From Inia geoffrensis (lineage: Eukaryota > Chordata > Mammalia > Artiodactyla > Iniidae): a stretch of 64,000 nt of DNA. The first letter of the stretch is position 1. Each line of letters begins with the position of its first letter. Shown piece by piece: positions 1 through 10,229 of this stretch. The notes under the pieces are model-generated. The model searched no databases. It was not told the origin of the DNA and saw only the letters and a program-made list of their open reading frames with translations. The stretch lies in the NCBI GenBank assembly GCA_036417435.1, contig CM070911.1, forward strand, positions 4,154,001-4,218,000, read 5' to 3'. The translations under genes were made by a program, and so were the position numbers.

Positions 1-3000
1 TACTTCCAGCACAATCACTCCATTTATGCACTTTCAACGTGTTTATAAATATATACAGTTTGATAGATACGATTTGGAAACCATTCATCATTCTCAAAGC
101 TGAAATTTGCATCTTGTGTCATAACTGTGACTCAGCATATTCACCTGTGAAACTGCACAGAGTCCATGAGAGCCCAGCTGAGTGCCAGCTCCTCCTGTGA
201 CATCCCCAGCTGCCGACGGGACACTCAGGGCACCAGAAAATGCACAGTGAAAGCTCTCATACAAAAGCCATGGTCCTGAAATTCTCCCAAGGCAAAGGTC
301 ACTGACTTTGCACCCTCTGGCCTCATAATGTAATTTCCAGGGTGACACAAAGCATCCAAAAGCCTTCTATTTTTAACAGGATTGATAGCATGGCAGCAAC
401 CTTAGCTCCTTTATATAAATCTATATATTTGCTCTAAAATATTACAAAATGACAGGCTGGCTTAACCACTGCTTATGCCAATCCACTCTCTGCTCCCTCC
501 ACTCAAGGCTCTCTTTGGATCTGCAAAATTATCAGAGATTTCCACGGCCACTGAGAAGAAGGGGCTCAATGTCCTCCTTCCTCCCTGACGGCAGCCTCAT
601 CACAATCCTGCTGCTGCCCCTCTTCACAGGGCACGGCGGGGTCAAGACAGGAAGGTCTAACGTTGGCTCATTTCGTACATTCCAGGTGAGTAGAGAAGGC
701 TTCCCTTTTTTACATCACCCTGATTTTGTTCTCCTATTGGTGTTTTGAGGCATGGGCACCCAGGTGCCTCAGCCATCACTGTAACTGTCAAGGAACGTGC
801 AGGGCATCTCTGAGCGCTGCACAATGACCCAGCCTCCTCCACATCCCCACCTTCCCCTCCCAGCGGTGCTCGCAGAAGGGCCCTGGTCTTCAGCTGTAAT
901 GGAAAAGCAATAGGTTGCTCAACCCTCTGGGGCAGGCTGTGCAACCTGCATCCCACTGCTGCTTGTATTCCTGAAGTGCAAACTAAACACATCGTCTTCT
1001 TATTGGAAATGTAAGAGCCTTCCTACCAGTCCCCGGAAAGAACCCTGGACTCTGAGGCTCGTTACTCAAAGCCTTAGGAGAGATCCAGGTCTGTGCCGCC
1101 AGCCCGCACTGCCCTCCCTGCTGGCATCCAGGCCCTGGCAGAGCTGCCCTGCTGCCCCTTCCATGATGGATGGCGCGTCTCCTCTGCTCTGCATCACCCT
1201 TCCCTGGGCTAATGTTTTCTTCTTTCTGGAAGCATCGAAGCCTTACCTTTTTCCCAAGTGCTGTCTAGGTCTCCATACTTCCCTCCTCCTCTGTGCTCAG
1301 TCAGTGCCCAGCTAGCCCCTGCAGTGGCCTGCAGATGGGAATGAGCTGGTACTGACCAGATGACCCCACTGGACTGATAGCAGCCTTGTGGTGAGCTTTT
1401 GGTGCATTTCTTACAAGTCACAGGTGTGCATCAGTACTAGTTTTCCATGATCCATTTGCGAGGTGGGGCTAGAAGCTTTTTAAGGGGCCCCTGGCACCTC
1501 CAGTCCTTGCAGCAACACAGATCCTCCAGCCTGTGCCCACCAGTGCATTGAAGCCACCCACAGCTGGGCCTGATGCCTGATCCAGGCTCAGGTACTCAGC
1601 CTCTCTGATGTCATGTCTCCCCACTCAGGGCCCCTGCTGACCTGACAGCCCAGCCAGGGAGAAAGGAAGGGCGGGGGCGGTGACCTGAGGCTGACTCCCC
1701 ATAGAAGCCAGCCAGGGGGCCTAGAGGCCTCTGAGGCTCCAGGGGGGTCTCCCCACTAGCTTGGGTTAGTCAACTAGGTAAATATTACTCCTAGGTCTGT
1801 CTGGGAAGAAATAACACACATGTTCTGCAAATGGAAAAGCTGGTCCCGCCAGTGACGGAGGATCCAGGTGGGTCCCTGCCCTGCACTCCATCAGGGTAGG
1901 TCATTAAGATGCTAAAGACACTGCAGCCAATCAGCTCCCATGGCGACAGCTCTGCAGCCTTCATGAATAATCCATGTAGCACCTGGAGGCATGAAATTTT
2001 CATAGGCAGCCTCGGTCTGGAGCTGTGAGTGGTAGGGAAGCGAGAGTCTCAGGCATGCCTGGTCTGGGAGGGGCCCATGACAATGAGGAGGAGGCCCTCA
2101 CACAGGCCCTGGGCAGCACAGGCCACATCCCGGAGGCCAACATGGACTTCTGACACTTGGCAGAGGGCCAAGAGCTACTATGACTGGAGCACTTCAGTCT
2201 CTGTGTTACAAGTAAGAAGCAAAAAATAGAATTCATTTTCTAAGAACAGATCTGGGTCTGGTTCTCTAACAGGGAGAGAGGCCCCTCCCCTGCTGCCCCT
2301 AAGCACCGGTGGCCCCTCACTCACAGCCACTAGGATTCTGAACCTGCTCCTCTTAGGTGTTAGAAGAGCTTGGGCAGCAACACCAAAACCCACTCCCTGA
2401 CTGAGCAGCTTCTGTGCCTTTCCTTGTTTAACTTCTCTGAACCTCTCTTTTGCCTTTTATACAGTAGATAGCAGCTACCTACCCACTAAGATGTGAGAAT
2501 TAAATGCGGTCTAATAAAATTACTGAAATGGCACATTTTTTAAACATTAGGTCTCCTTTATCTCCCCCATTTGTGACTCACAAAGTCGGCCCTGCTCACC
2601 AATGAAGCTCACCTCTGTCCTCCAACAGGAAATTCTTTTCTTAAGCAAAATTTTACTCCAGACCCAGACTGTTTATTGAGCAATCAGGTGTGAAAGGCTT
2701 TTAGGTGATTTAAAAGTAGGAGGTGGTTATTTCCAAGAGAGTTAACATACAAGCCTCTCATAAGTTGAAGTTTATTTATCACATTAATGAGTATTGTTAT
2801 TTAAGTGTTTTGAGCTTTTATGTTCAGATGTTGCTTTAAATCACTGCTAGTCTCTCTAATTTACTCCATTATGCCAATAATCCTCCTTCGCTTTAATGAT
2901 TCGTTTGTTTTCTTCTTTGTTCCATTTGACTCGATGTATTTTGATATTTCGTGACTCACATCCTTTGTTTACCTACCTCAGATTTTATAAACACAAGTCA

Positions 3001-3940
3001 TTCAGTAGACAGGAGGCGTCAATTCATTTCCAAAGGAACTCTGGTTCCTCATGGGAGACCTCCCTTGACCCTTTTCTCTTCTAATGACTAGGGTGCTATT
3101 TCAGAAATATTAAACTGAGGCACAAAATTATTTACAACATGTTAGTTACTACCGTTTAAAATACCAAGTACAGGAATTGTACCAAGTGCAATTATTAACA
3201 GGAAAACTGCCTGCATGTGGGTAGGGGCCTGGAGTAGCAGTGGGCACCCAAATGGAGGCATTCTGGCTTGAAAATACCCAAGGCTGCATTCTTGGTTCAT
3301 TGCTACCTACAGCCCTTTCCCTCTTTCTTCAGGAACTCCTTCCCAGATTTAGGAAGATAATGATTGTCTTGTAAGAGCTCACTAGGCTGCTTCTCACACC
3401 CTTGCAGGTAGGACTGTCCTTGGCTTTGCACCTTGCTAGGTCAGCCTCCTGGATAGCCCCCCAACTTCATCAGGCCTAACTGCTTCAGGGCCCCCAATGA
3501 GAAGTTTATTCAAGGCAGGGTTTTCTGCCCTGTCCTACCCCAACCTCCCCTGAGGTCAGCACATGTTGCCAGGAACTGATTTGGTTTCAGGCAGATGCTC
3601 ACCTGTGTTCTCTAGGGTCCACTGTGGCTGTCATGGTCTTGACAATCTGAGGTGACACAGTTGGGTCTCTAGAGCATGGGGAAATCTGCTGATGGCCATG
3701 ATGCTCTGTGCTGTATCCTTTCAGGAGCCATAGGGCCAGGTGGACCAACATTGACAGGGAACCTTAGATCAGGCCTGTGTCCCCATGGACTTTTATAGGA
3801 GATAGGGCTGTGGATAGTCATAGTCATATTCTTAATTATGAAGAAACTATGGACTTAATTCAAGGAAAAGCAAAATACCCACAGAGTTTCTACAGTCCAG
3901 GAAGAAAGATAACATATTTTTTTTTTAGGTAAACAAAAAT
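1..3940. other. Non-repetitive region, no gene recognised
   Basis: Only short open frames occur on either strand and none resembles a known protein. Base composition is more GC-rich in the first 2.4 kb than in most of the window. I see no clear interspersed repeat. One pair of splice-like signals near 630-685 is treated as a finding, not as a gene. Confidence 0.5.
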
Positions 3941-3954
3941 AAGTTTTTTTTTTT

Positions 3955-4640
3955 TTAATTGAAAACATATTTGGTATCCAAATGAGTTGAAAACTTACAT
4001 GCAAAAACCTGGATGTGAATGTTTATAGCAGTTTCATTTATAATGCTCAAAACTTGGAAGCAACCAAGATGTCCTTTAATAGATTAATGAATAAATAAAC
4101 AATGGTCCATCCAGGCAATGGAATATTCGTCAGCAATAAAAAATAAGTGAGCTATTAAGTCGAAAAAAGATATAGATAAACGTAGAAGTGTATTGTGAAG
4201 GGAGAGAAGCCAGTCTGAAAAGGCTGGCTGACATTCTGGAAAAGGCAAAACTATGGAGACAGTAAAAATGTCAGTGGTTTCCAGGAGTTTAGGCATGGGG
4301 GAGGAGAAGAGAGGAATGAAGAAAGGGAACACAGGGGATTTTTAGAGAAATGAAACACTTTTATATGATACTGTAATGGTGGATACATGACATTATGGCA
4401 AAACCTATAAATTGTACAACACAAAGAATGAACCCTAATGTAAACTATGAACTTTAGTTAATAATAATTGGTTTATCAGTTTTAAAAAATGTATCATACC
4501 AATGGGAGATGATAGTTGGGGAAACTATGTAAGTGTGGTTGGTGGGGGAGTGAAGAGAGAGTATATGGGAACTCCCTGCCTAATTTTTCTATAAAACTAA
4601 AGCTACTCTAAGAAATAAGTCTATTAATTTAAATTAAAGA
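3955..4640 (+). mobile_element. L1 3' end (old L1MA/L1MB-type), sense
   Basis: The segment follows the typical order of an ancient L1 terminus. It carries the 'dispersed copy' wording around 4020-4140 (including the stretch at 4125-4145 with CAATGGAATATTCGTCAGC), then the 3' UTR text at 4245-4620 with the motif for 'ACTATGGAGACAGTAAAAA' and 'GTGGATACATGACATTATG'. The same 3' UTR recurs at 58541-58925, so the two are copies of one old subfamily. The subfamily name is from memory and could be off by one or two members. No coding potential remains. Confidence 0.8.
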
Positions 4641-4714
4641 TACATATTTGGACACCTTGAGTCAACCTCAGTGCAAACCAGAGAACAAATTAGAAACACA
4701 TAAAACATCCATAA

Positions 4715-5865
4715 GGAGTTAGAAATCTTCAACTCTTTACTTGGTTTTAGCATAGACAACTTTCAAATGGACAAAAACAAGATAAATCTCAACATTTTGA
4801 ACAAGCTGAGTTGATGACTGACTTTACAAGACAGTTTCAGTCTTTATAAGATTCATCAGAGCACACTGAATTTCAAGTAGCTGCCATAGAAATATTCCTC
4901 AAGATCCATCAGACCAATGAAGGACAATGTCAGCCAGCACTAAATAAAGAAGGTTTAGAGGATGATTTTGATGCTCTGGAAAGTCTGAACCTGGTTTCAC
5001 AAGAAGCTGAAGGGCTGGAAAGAGGGGTGAATGTTGTTGCCATATTGAAAAAAAAAAAAAAAAAGAATCTAAAGAGAGACTGAGTCCTTGGATGGATGCC
5101 TGCAAAGGAAAGTGAGAGTTTGGGCTGCTGTTCTTGGAAAAGACAACATGGATAGTGGGAACTTGGAAGTAGCTATAATCAATGGTCCTGAAAATGGAGA
5201 CATCCTAGAAGATGAATCAAAGTAATTTCAAAGAAACTGATTGATGCAGCTGAATTAAATATCTATTTTAAAACTTTTGATGAAGAAAGAAACCAAATGT
5301 ATACTAAGTTAACTGAAGAAGATGAAATAACCAATGCACTTAAAGATCCCATAAAAAGTCTCCAAACTGAGAAAGCTTCATTGTAGTTAAAAAACCCAGA
5401 AAAGTAGAGGAAACCACTCCACTGGAAACTTCAAATCTTCACAGAAGTGCATCAAGAAGAAAAAATGAATTTTCACCAAATATCCAATTTAGGAAGAATT
5501 TATGCTGTAAAGATAAACGAGTTTTCCAGAGCAGATGGAATAGCAGCGTATGCAAAGATCTGGATATCCACAAAATATATGCCAAAATTCACTCAGAAAT
5601 ACTTGAAAACATCAGTGGCTATTGTCAAAGGCAGCTTACGTCCCATGAAGGAAAAATTTATGATAATAGATTGGGAGTTCTACTGACTGAGAGACATCTG
5701 GTATCTTATGGTAACTAAAGAAATGCATCAAACAAGGTAATATTGAAGGAGAATTAAAAAGTTTTAAGTAGTATCCATATACTTGATATTATAAATCAGG
5801 TGTTTGGCAGAAACCTGAGAGACCACCCAGGAATCCTCAGGTTGACCAGATTCCAGAGAAGGAGG
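4715..5865 (+). pseudogene. Decayed retrocopy of a MIA2/cTAGE5-family mRNA
   Basis: Conceptual translation on the plus strand, changing frame several times, follows the coiled-coil region of cTAGE5 (MIA2 long form), a secretory-cargo receptor partner at ER exit sites. The order of matches is collinear: a HFEQAELMTD-like segment near 4790, a LVSQEAEGLE-like segment near 4990, VWAAVLGKDN near 5118, LIDAAELNIYFKT near 5240, DEERNQMYTKLTE near 5280, SLQTEKASL near 5360, QLTSHEGKIYDN near 5635 and a final INQVFGR near 5800. Stops and frameshifts interrupt it and an A-run (5048-5062) has been inserted. No introns are seen, so it is a processed copy. The family has repeatedly made retrocopies in mammals (CTAGE genes). 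Family assignment is fairly firm; the closest member (MIA2 versus a CTAGE retrogene) is not decided. The 5' limit is approximate. Confidence 0.75.
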
Positions 5866-6281
5866 AGCCTCACTCTCTGTGATTTGTCCAGATCCAGTGT
5901 CCTGCTCCCAGTGTGGACCTGCTTCCAGTGTGGATGACCTGAACAGGGTGCTGCTGCCCCAGGCTCTGGTCCCCCGCCTTATCCCCTAGTCAGATGTGCC
6001 AGAGGGCTCCAGGGAGCAGCCCCTGACAGGATAACCCCAGCCCTGTGCTGCCAGCCCTGCCCCAGCATGAATGGCTCCCAGTGACCATTCGACAGCACCT
6101 GAATCCTGCCCTGTTCAGAGAGGCTAAAGAGTCAGGCACTCACTCCTTCCTCACTCTGTTCATCCGTCAGTATCCAGTGGGGTGGCAATGCTTCCAGCTT
6201 GAATCCTTTGCAAAAAGATGGAAAATGGTCTTCACCTGAGAAGCTATTAAATGTCCATTAAAGCTCTAGCTGTACTAAATG
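5866..6281 (+). pseudogene. 3' part of a processed transcript (probably the same retrocopy)
   Basis: This segment continues from the cTAGE5-like stretch up to a poly(A) tract. It contains a short proline-rich reading (near 5950-5990) but I could not match it convincingly to the proline-rich C-terminus of the family. Two ATTAAA signals (6246-6251 and 6257-6262) lie just before the A-run, so it has the 3' end of a real mRNA. It is most simply the 3' coding end and UTR of the same retrocopy; a second, unrelated retroposed transcript is possible. Confidence 0.45.
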
Positions 6282-6297
6282 AAAAAAAAAAAAAAAA
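6246..6297 (+). promoter_or_regulatory. Fossil poly(A) signal and poly(A) tail
   Basis: ATTAAA occurs at 6246-6251 and 6257-6262 and a 16-base A-run follows at 6282-6297. The spacing of about 20 nt from the second signal to the tail is the normal cleavage geometry. This marks the 3' end of the retroposed transcript upstream. A C-rich stretch (6299-6320) follows. Confidence 0.75.
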
Positions 6298-6623
6298 TCC
6301 ACCCCCCCACCCCCCCGCCCCATTCCAGAAAGCAGAGCTAGGGCTAATGCCTCTGGGTATGCCTCTACTGAGGAACTGCCTTGTCTCAGCACACCTTCCC
6401 TTGGTCAGATGAAGTGCCTCCAAACCCTGAAAATAGGTGAGTCACCTTCGATTTGATCCCATGTTCCAAAGAACCAACTTTTGATGATTAAAATCCAAGG
6501 TGAAGCACTTTTTTCCTCTATTAAATGAATTTGATTTTTTTTTCTTTCAGTTTTATTGCTGTTAAGTGATTATACAATGGCACAAATGGAAACTTGACAG
6601 GATTATAGTTATTAGTGTTTTTT

Positions 6624-6842
6624 TTGTTTGTTTGTTTTTGTGTTTTTTTTGGCGGTACACGGGCCTCTCACTGCTGTGGCCTCTCCCTTGCAGAGCACAG
6701 GCTCTGGACGCGCAGGCTCAGCGGCCATGGCTCATGGGCCCAGCTGCTCTGCAGCATGTGGGATCCTCCCGGACCGGGGCACGAACCCGTGTCCCCTGCA
6801 TAGGCAGGCGGACTCTTAACCACTGCGCCACCAGGGAAGCCC
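6624..6842 (-). mobile_element. CHR-type tRNA-derived SINE
   Basis: Read on the minus strand it starts GGGCTTCCCTGGTGGCGCAG and shows the RNA polymerase III box A and box B of a tRNA-derived head, then the CHR body and an A-rich tail (T-rich at 6624-6655 on the plus strand). A perfect 16 bp target-site duplication flanks it (6608-6623 and 6843-6858, GTTATTAGTGTTTTTT). This family is typical of cetaceans and related artiodactyls and is mobilised by L1 proteins. It is inserted into unit 1 of the tandem triplication. Short open frames in it are SINE sequence, not genes. Confidence 0.93.
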
Positions 6843-7086
6843 GTTATTAGTGTTTTTTAACTACAGATTATTTAAATATGACTCATAAGTTATTTTTTCA
6901 TTTATTTAGTCTATTTTCAGGTAGCATAATTATAGTATTTGTATTGTTGTTAACAGTCCACAGGATAATCTGGAAACAGAGCAAAATTTCTATTTTACTT
7001 TTCTTATAAAATAATTTTGATTTTTTTTCTGTTTAATTTTATCGCTATTATTTAAATGATTATACAATACCTCAAACGGACTTGAT

Positions 7087-7094
7087 AAGATTGT

Positions 7095-7099
<5 letters not shown>
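7087..7099. repeat. Target-site duplication, left copy, of the HNRNPH3 retrocopy
   Basis: AAGATTGTAATTT here is repeated exactly at 8523-8535 on the other side of the retrocopy. The last three T's merge with the poly(A) tail read as T's. Confidence 0.9.

Positions 7100-7130
<31 letters not shown>
7100..7130 (-). repeat. Poly(A) tail of the HNRNPH3 retrocopy
   Basis: An uninterrupted run of T's (7097-7130, of which the first three belong to the target-site duplication) is the reverse-transcribed tail. Its purity indicates little time since insertion. Confidence 0.92.
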
Positions 7131-7131
<1 letters not shown>

Positions 7132-7146
7132 GTTTGAATATAAAAA

Positions 7147-7152
7147 TTTATT
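7147..7152 (-). promoter_or_regulatory. AATAAA polyadenylation signal of the HNRNPH3 retrocopy
   Basis: TTTATT on the plus strand reads AATAAA on the minus strand, about 17 nt before the A-tail (T's ending at 7130). This is the signal that produced the 3' end of the source mRNA. Confidence 0.85.
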
Positions 7153-7353
7153 TTTTTAAGTCAAAGTATGCAACAAATAAAACCTACAGAAAACAGATTT
7201 TTCCATCACAATCTGTTGCTTTACCAAATAATAGTTTGAAAACACATTCCTTCAGTCATTATAAAGTTCTTAAAATACAAAAGAAATTAAATCTGTAAGA
7301 AAGTCTAGTAGACCAGATGCTGTTGTCAGCACTTTTGTATCGGTGGTTATGCT

Positions 7354-8349
7354 TCAGTACATCCCACGCCATCCACCTCCACTCATGCCACCTTGCCCAT
7401 AGTAACCGCCACTGCCTCCACCACCACGGCCATAACCACCCAGGCCATCCGGAGTACCATATCCTCCACTGTAATTGTTCCCCATTCCCATTCTTCCAAC
7501 AGATCCATAGCCTCCCTGATTATCCATTCCATCTCTGCCATAGGCTCCCATTCCAGAACCTCCCATTCCAGAGCCGCCTCCAGGAGTTGAATTCAAGAAG
7601 AGTTCAATGTATCGATGTTGCATGTTATTCTTATCTTTAGACATGGCAGCTACTGCATCTTCATGTGTCACAAACTCTACATCTGCTTCTCCTGTTGCTC
7701 TGCCATCAGCTCCAATATCAATATGCACTCGGATTGGATTTAGTGGTGAGAAGAAATTAGCGATGTCATTTTCAGTTGCACGGAAAGGTAATCCCCTCAT
7801 ATGTACAAAATGACCACCATGAAAACCTGAGCTTGCATCACCAGCTCCACCATAGCCATGTCCTCCCATACCTCTTCCATCTCTCATTCTGTCATCAAAG
7901 CCATCATTTCCATAGCCATAATTATTATAGCCACCATAGTCATCAAAACCTCCATAACTTCCACGCCCAGCTCCATAATAACCCCCTCTTCCTCCTATTG
8001 GTCTATCATATGGTCCCGGTCGCTGGCCCAGCAATCTTCTTGGTGGATCATAAAATCCTTTGATTTCACTCCTGCTACTTCTGAAGATCTCAATATACCT
8101 GTGCCCTATTCTTTCCTTGTGTTTCCCCAGAGCATTTTCTGCTATCTCCTTTGAAGCAAACTGCACGAAGGCCTCCCCTGTGCTTCTCCCCTGGTAGTCC
8201 ATCGTCAATGTTATCCCATTTGGCACGATTTCCAACCCTTGAAAGAACTGAACTATTTCCTCTTTGCTGCAACCAAATGGCAGTCCACGAAGTCGTACTG
8301 TCCCATCACTAGCGTCATTTGGACCATTATGTTTCATAACCCAATCCAT
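7354..8349 (-). CDS. HNRNPH3: Intact HNRNPH3-like retrogene ORF, 331 aa
   Basis: HNRNPH3 is a nuclear RNA-binding protein of the hnRNP H/F family, involved in splicing and binding G-rich RNA through quasi-RRM domains. The frame begins [10 protein letters not shown] and ends WRGMY, then TGA. Quasi-RRM 1 covers about residues 17-94 ([10 protein letters not shown] near 18-27; [10 protein letters not shown] near 56-65). A Gly/Tyr/Arg-rich linker covers 110-175. Quasi-RRM 2 covers about 181-256 ([20 protein letters not shown]). A Gly-rich tail runs from 257 to 331. The usual human long form is 346 aa; the 15 residues after Ser131 are absent, as in the known short splice form, so the source mRNA had skipped that exon. 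Ala269 replaces the Gly I remember for human. No stop or frameshift is present. An in-frame ATG at 8412 would add 21 residues from the leader; I chose 8349 because it is the parental start. Expression is unknown: no parental promoter is expected to travel with a retrocopy. It may be a functional retrogene or a pseudogene too young to have decayed. Confidence 0.85.
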   Translation of the reverse strand: MDWVMKHNGPNDASDGTVRLRGLPFGCSKEEIVQFFQGLEIVPNGITLTMDYQGRSTGEAFVQFASKEIAENALGKHKERIGHRYIEIFRSSRSEIKGFYDPPRRLLGQRPGPYDRPIGGRGGYYGAGRGSYGGFDDYGGYNNYGYGNDGFDDRMRDGRGMGGHGYGGAGDASSGFHGGHFVHMRGLPFRATENDIANFFSPLNPIRVHIDIGADGRATGEADVEFVTHEDAVAAMSKDKNNMQHRYIELFLNSTPGGGSGMGGSGMGAYGRDGMDNQGGYGSVGRMGMGNNYSGGYGTPDGLGGYGRGGGGSGGYYGQGGMSGGGWRGMY

Positions 8350-8522
8350 CTCAATACCGTTTGATTTAAATGCCCCTTTTACTTCAGATACCCTGTCGGG
8401 CGACAGTAGCACCGACCCCGGTGCTCAGGGGGTCCGGTCGTGAGCAGGGAGAAGTCGCCCGCCTCGTGCAGCGCTCCCACAACGGTTCTTCCAACCGTCT
8501 CCGGCGGCGGCAACCGCTAAGC

Positions 8523-8535
8523 AAGATTGTAATTT
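8523..8535. repeat. Target-site duplication, right copy, of the HNRNPH3 retrocopy
   Basis: AAGATTGTAATTT, identical to 7087-7099. It fixes the 5' end of the retrocopy at 8522. Confidence 0.9.
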
Positions 8536-8950
8536 GAGTTGTGTTTTTATAAATGCTCATTTTGTAAATATATTAGTAAAATGAAGTTTCATCTCATTTT
8601 ATCTCCAGAGACTATACATGTACCATTGTTGTAATTGCTATTTAACAATACTGATCTAGAAAATAGCAATATTTTTCTTCTCTTAAAGTAGTTTAAAATT
8701 TTCTCTCATTTGGTTTCACTGTAGACAAGAAGTTACATAATTACTCAGATGAAAACTCGATAGAATTATAATCCTTATGATAGTGTTTTATATTTTTTCT
8801 TGTTTAAGCATGAATTTTGTGAGTAAATTATTTTCTTTTTCTGACCTCATGCTAGCGTGGAGATAGCATTTCAGTTGTTGCTGCTTACAATCCTCCAAAC
8901 ATTGGCAGTAGTAAGAATATGACATGAGTGTTTCACAATTATAGAGATTT

Positions 8951-9600
8951 GAAACTTAAAGATTATTTCTGCATACCAAGGTCTACATCTTCTCTGGTTA
9001 TAAGGATAGTACACTTAGCCTCATAAATTTATGTTTTAAAAAATAATTTGGGAAACACTTTATATGTCTAAATATCTTTTACTTCAATATTCATTATGTA
9101 CTTTAGCTTTTACAGATTTTGGGAAGCTGCCTGCTTTGCCTATGTAATCCAACTCTGGGAAAGAATTAGCCACTTGCAGTGGGAGTTTTCCCGGAGAGGT
9201 AACCTAGTGTCCCAAACTTGTTTTCCTACAGCACTTTTCTCTGTTCCTATAACATTGATCCACATCTTCCAGGACCAGCGTTTCACTGAGCACACTTAAG
9301 GAAAAGAGTTGTAGGTATGATGGAGTCATTGGGGGTGTTTAACAGGGAATCTGAACTTGATTTAACTTTGAAGCCACAAATGGCCCCACTCTCCTTGAGC
9401 TAATCTCCATGGGGTTTTCTGCTGAGGGGAAACATTAACCTTCACTGAAAAAGTCTCTAATTGGACCCTGAACTCACTCAGGTGTGTTAATTGACTCACT
9501 TCAGTGAGGCAACCACCCTTCAGTAAGGTCAGCTCAAGTATTTTAAAACTTTCCTCTTTTAAGCTTTATATTAGATATACCCCTACCACTAGAAGGTTAG
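8951..9600. other. Unannotated stretch
   Basis: No gene, SINE or LINE could be recognised. The longest frame (9096-9299, plus) is short and unlike any protein I know. Confidence 0.4.
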
Positions 9601-9639
9601 AATATTCTGTATATAACTACATATTTACCTTTACCAATG

Positions 9640-10225
9640 AGTTTGATATTTTTGTGTTTTCATGTTACTAATTAACATCCTTTTGTTTTAGCTTGAAAAA
9701 CTGCTGTTAACATTTCTTGTAAGGCCTGTTCAGTGGTGATGAACTTAAACTTTTGTCTATCTGGAAAACACTATCTCTCCTTTAATTCTGGAGGACAACT
9801 TTGCAGGGTACAGTATTCTTGTTTGGCAGGGTTTTATTTTCCCTTTCTTTCAGCACTTTTAATAAATCATTCTACTTTCTTCTGGCCTGCAAAGTTTTTG
9901 CTGAAAAATCCACTGAGTCTTATGTTTTTTGTTGTTGTTGTTGTTGTTGTTTGGTTGGTTTGTTTTTGTTTTTAACATAAGTTTATTCTCTCTTGCTTCT
10001 TTTAAGCTTCTCTCCTTGTCTTTAACTTTAATGACAATTTAATTATAATCACCTCAGTGTATGTCTCTTTAGATTTATATTTTTTGGTACTTTTTAGGCT
10101 TCCTGGATCTTGATGTCTGTCTTTCCCCATGTTAGAAGAGTTTTCATCCATTATTTCTCTGAATTAACGTTCTGCCCCTTTCATGCTATTATAAAATTCC
10201 ACTTTCTGATTGGTTGTTGCTGGTG
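9640..10225 (-). mobile_element. Antisense old L1 fragment (ORF1 region)
   Basis: The text at 9865-9915 (TTCTTCTGGCCTGCAAAGTT, then TTGCTGAAAAATCCACTGAG) parallels 42555-42595 in the recognised antisense L1, and 10095-10160 (GGCTTCCTGGATCTTGATG and the 'catgttag...' wording) parallels 42738-42790. It therefore corresponds to the ORF1 region of an L1 on the minus strand. A (TTG)n run (9930-9952) lies inside. Confidence 0.65.
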
Positions 10226-10229
10226 TATA

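Larger units (their letters stand above)
7100..8522 (-). mobile_element. HNRNPH3: Full-length retrocopy of HNRNPH3 mRNA (short isoform)
   Basis: The insert has every mark of L1-driven retroposition of a complete mRNA. Going from its 5' end (8522) it has a GC-rich, CpG-rich 5' leader (8350-8522), an intron-free 331-codon frame (8349-7354), a 3' UTR (7353-7131), an AATAAA signal (7152-7147) and a pure poly(A) tail (7130-7100). A 13 bp target-site duplication brackets it. The retained CpGs in the leader, the undecayed A-tail, the exact duplication and the open frame all point to a recent insertion. It lies in unit 2 of an older tandem repeat. Confidence 0.95.
6530..8950. repeat. Degenerate tandem triplication, ~250 bp unit, split by two insertions
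   Basis: Three diverged units align by eye: unit 1 is 6530-6623 plus 6859-7013, unit 2 is 7014-7099 plus 8536-8695, and unit 3 is 8696 to about 8950. With the SINE and the HNRNPH3 retrocopy removed, the lengths are about 249, 246 and 250 bases. The best-preserved block is at 6567-6608, 7060-7096 and 8735-8785: 'GATTATACAATGGCACAAAT' in unit 1, 'GATTATACAATACCTCAAAC' in unit 2, and a weaker 'GTTACATAATTACTCAGATG' in unit 3, each followed by GATT/GAAT-ATAAT-like text and a GTGTTTT run. The units are AT-rich and non-coding. The alignment was done by eye and the outer limits are uncertain. Confidence 0.5.

Noticed and set aside
7393..8154. Plus-strand frames (60-107 codons) over the HNRNPH3 retrocopy
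   Set aside because: They are shadows of the Gly/Tyr-rich minus-strand frame, read as Ser/His/Thr-rich peptides.
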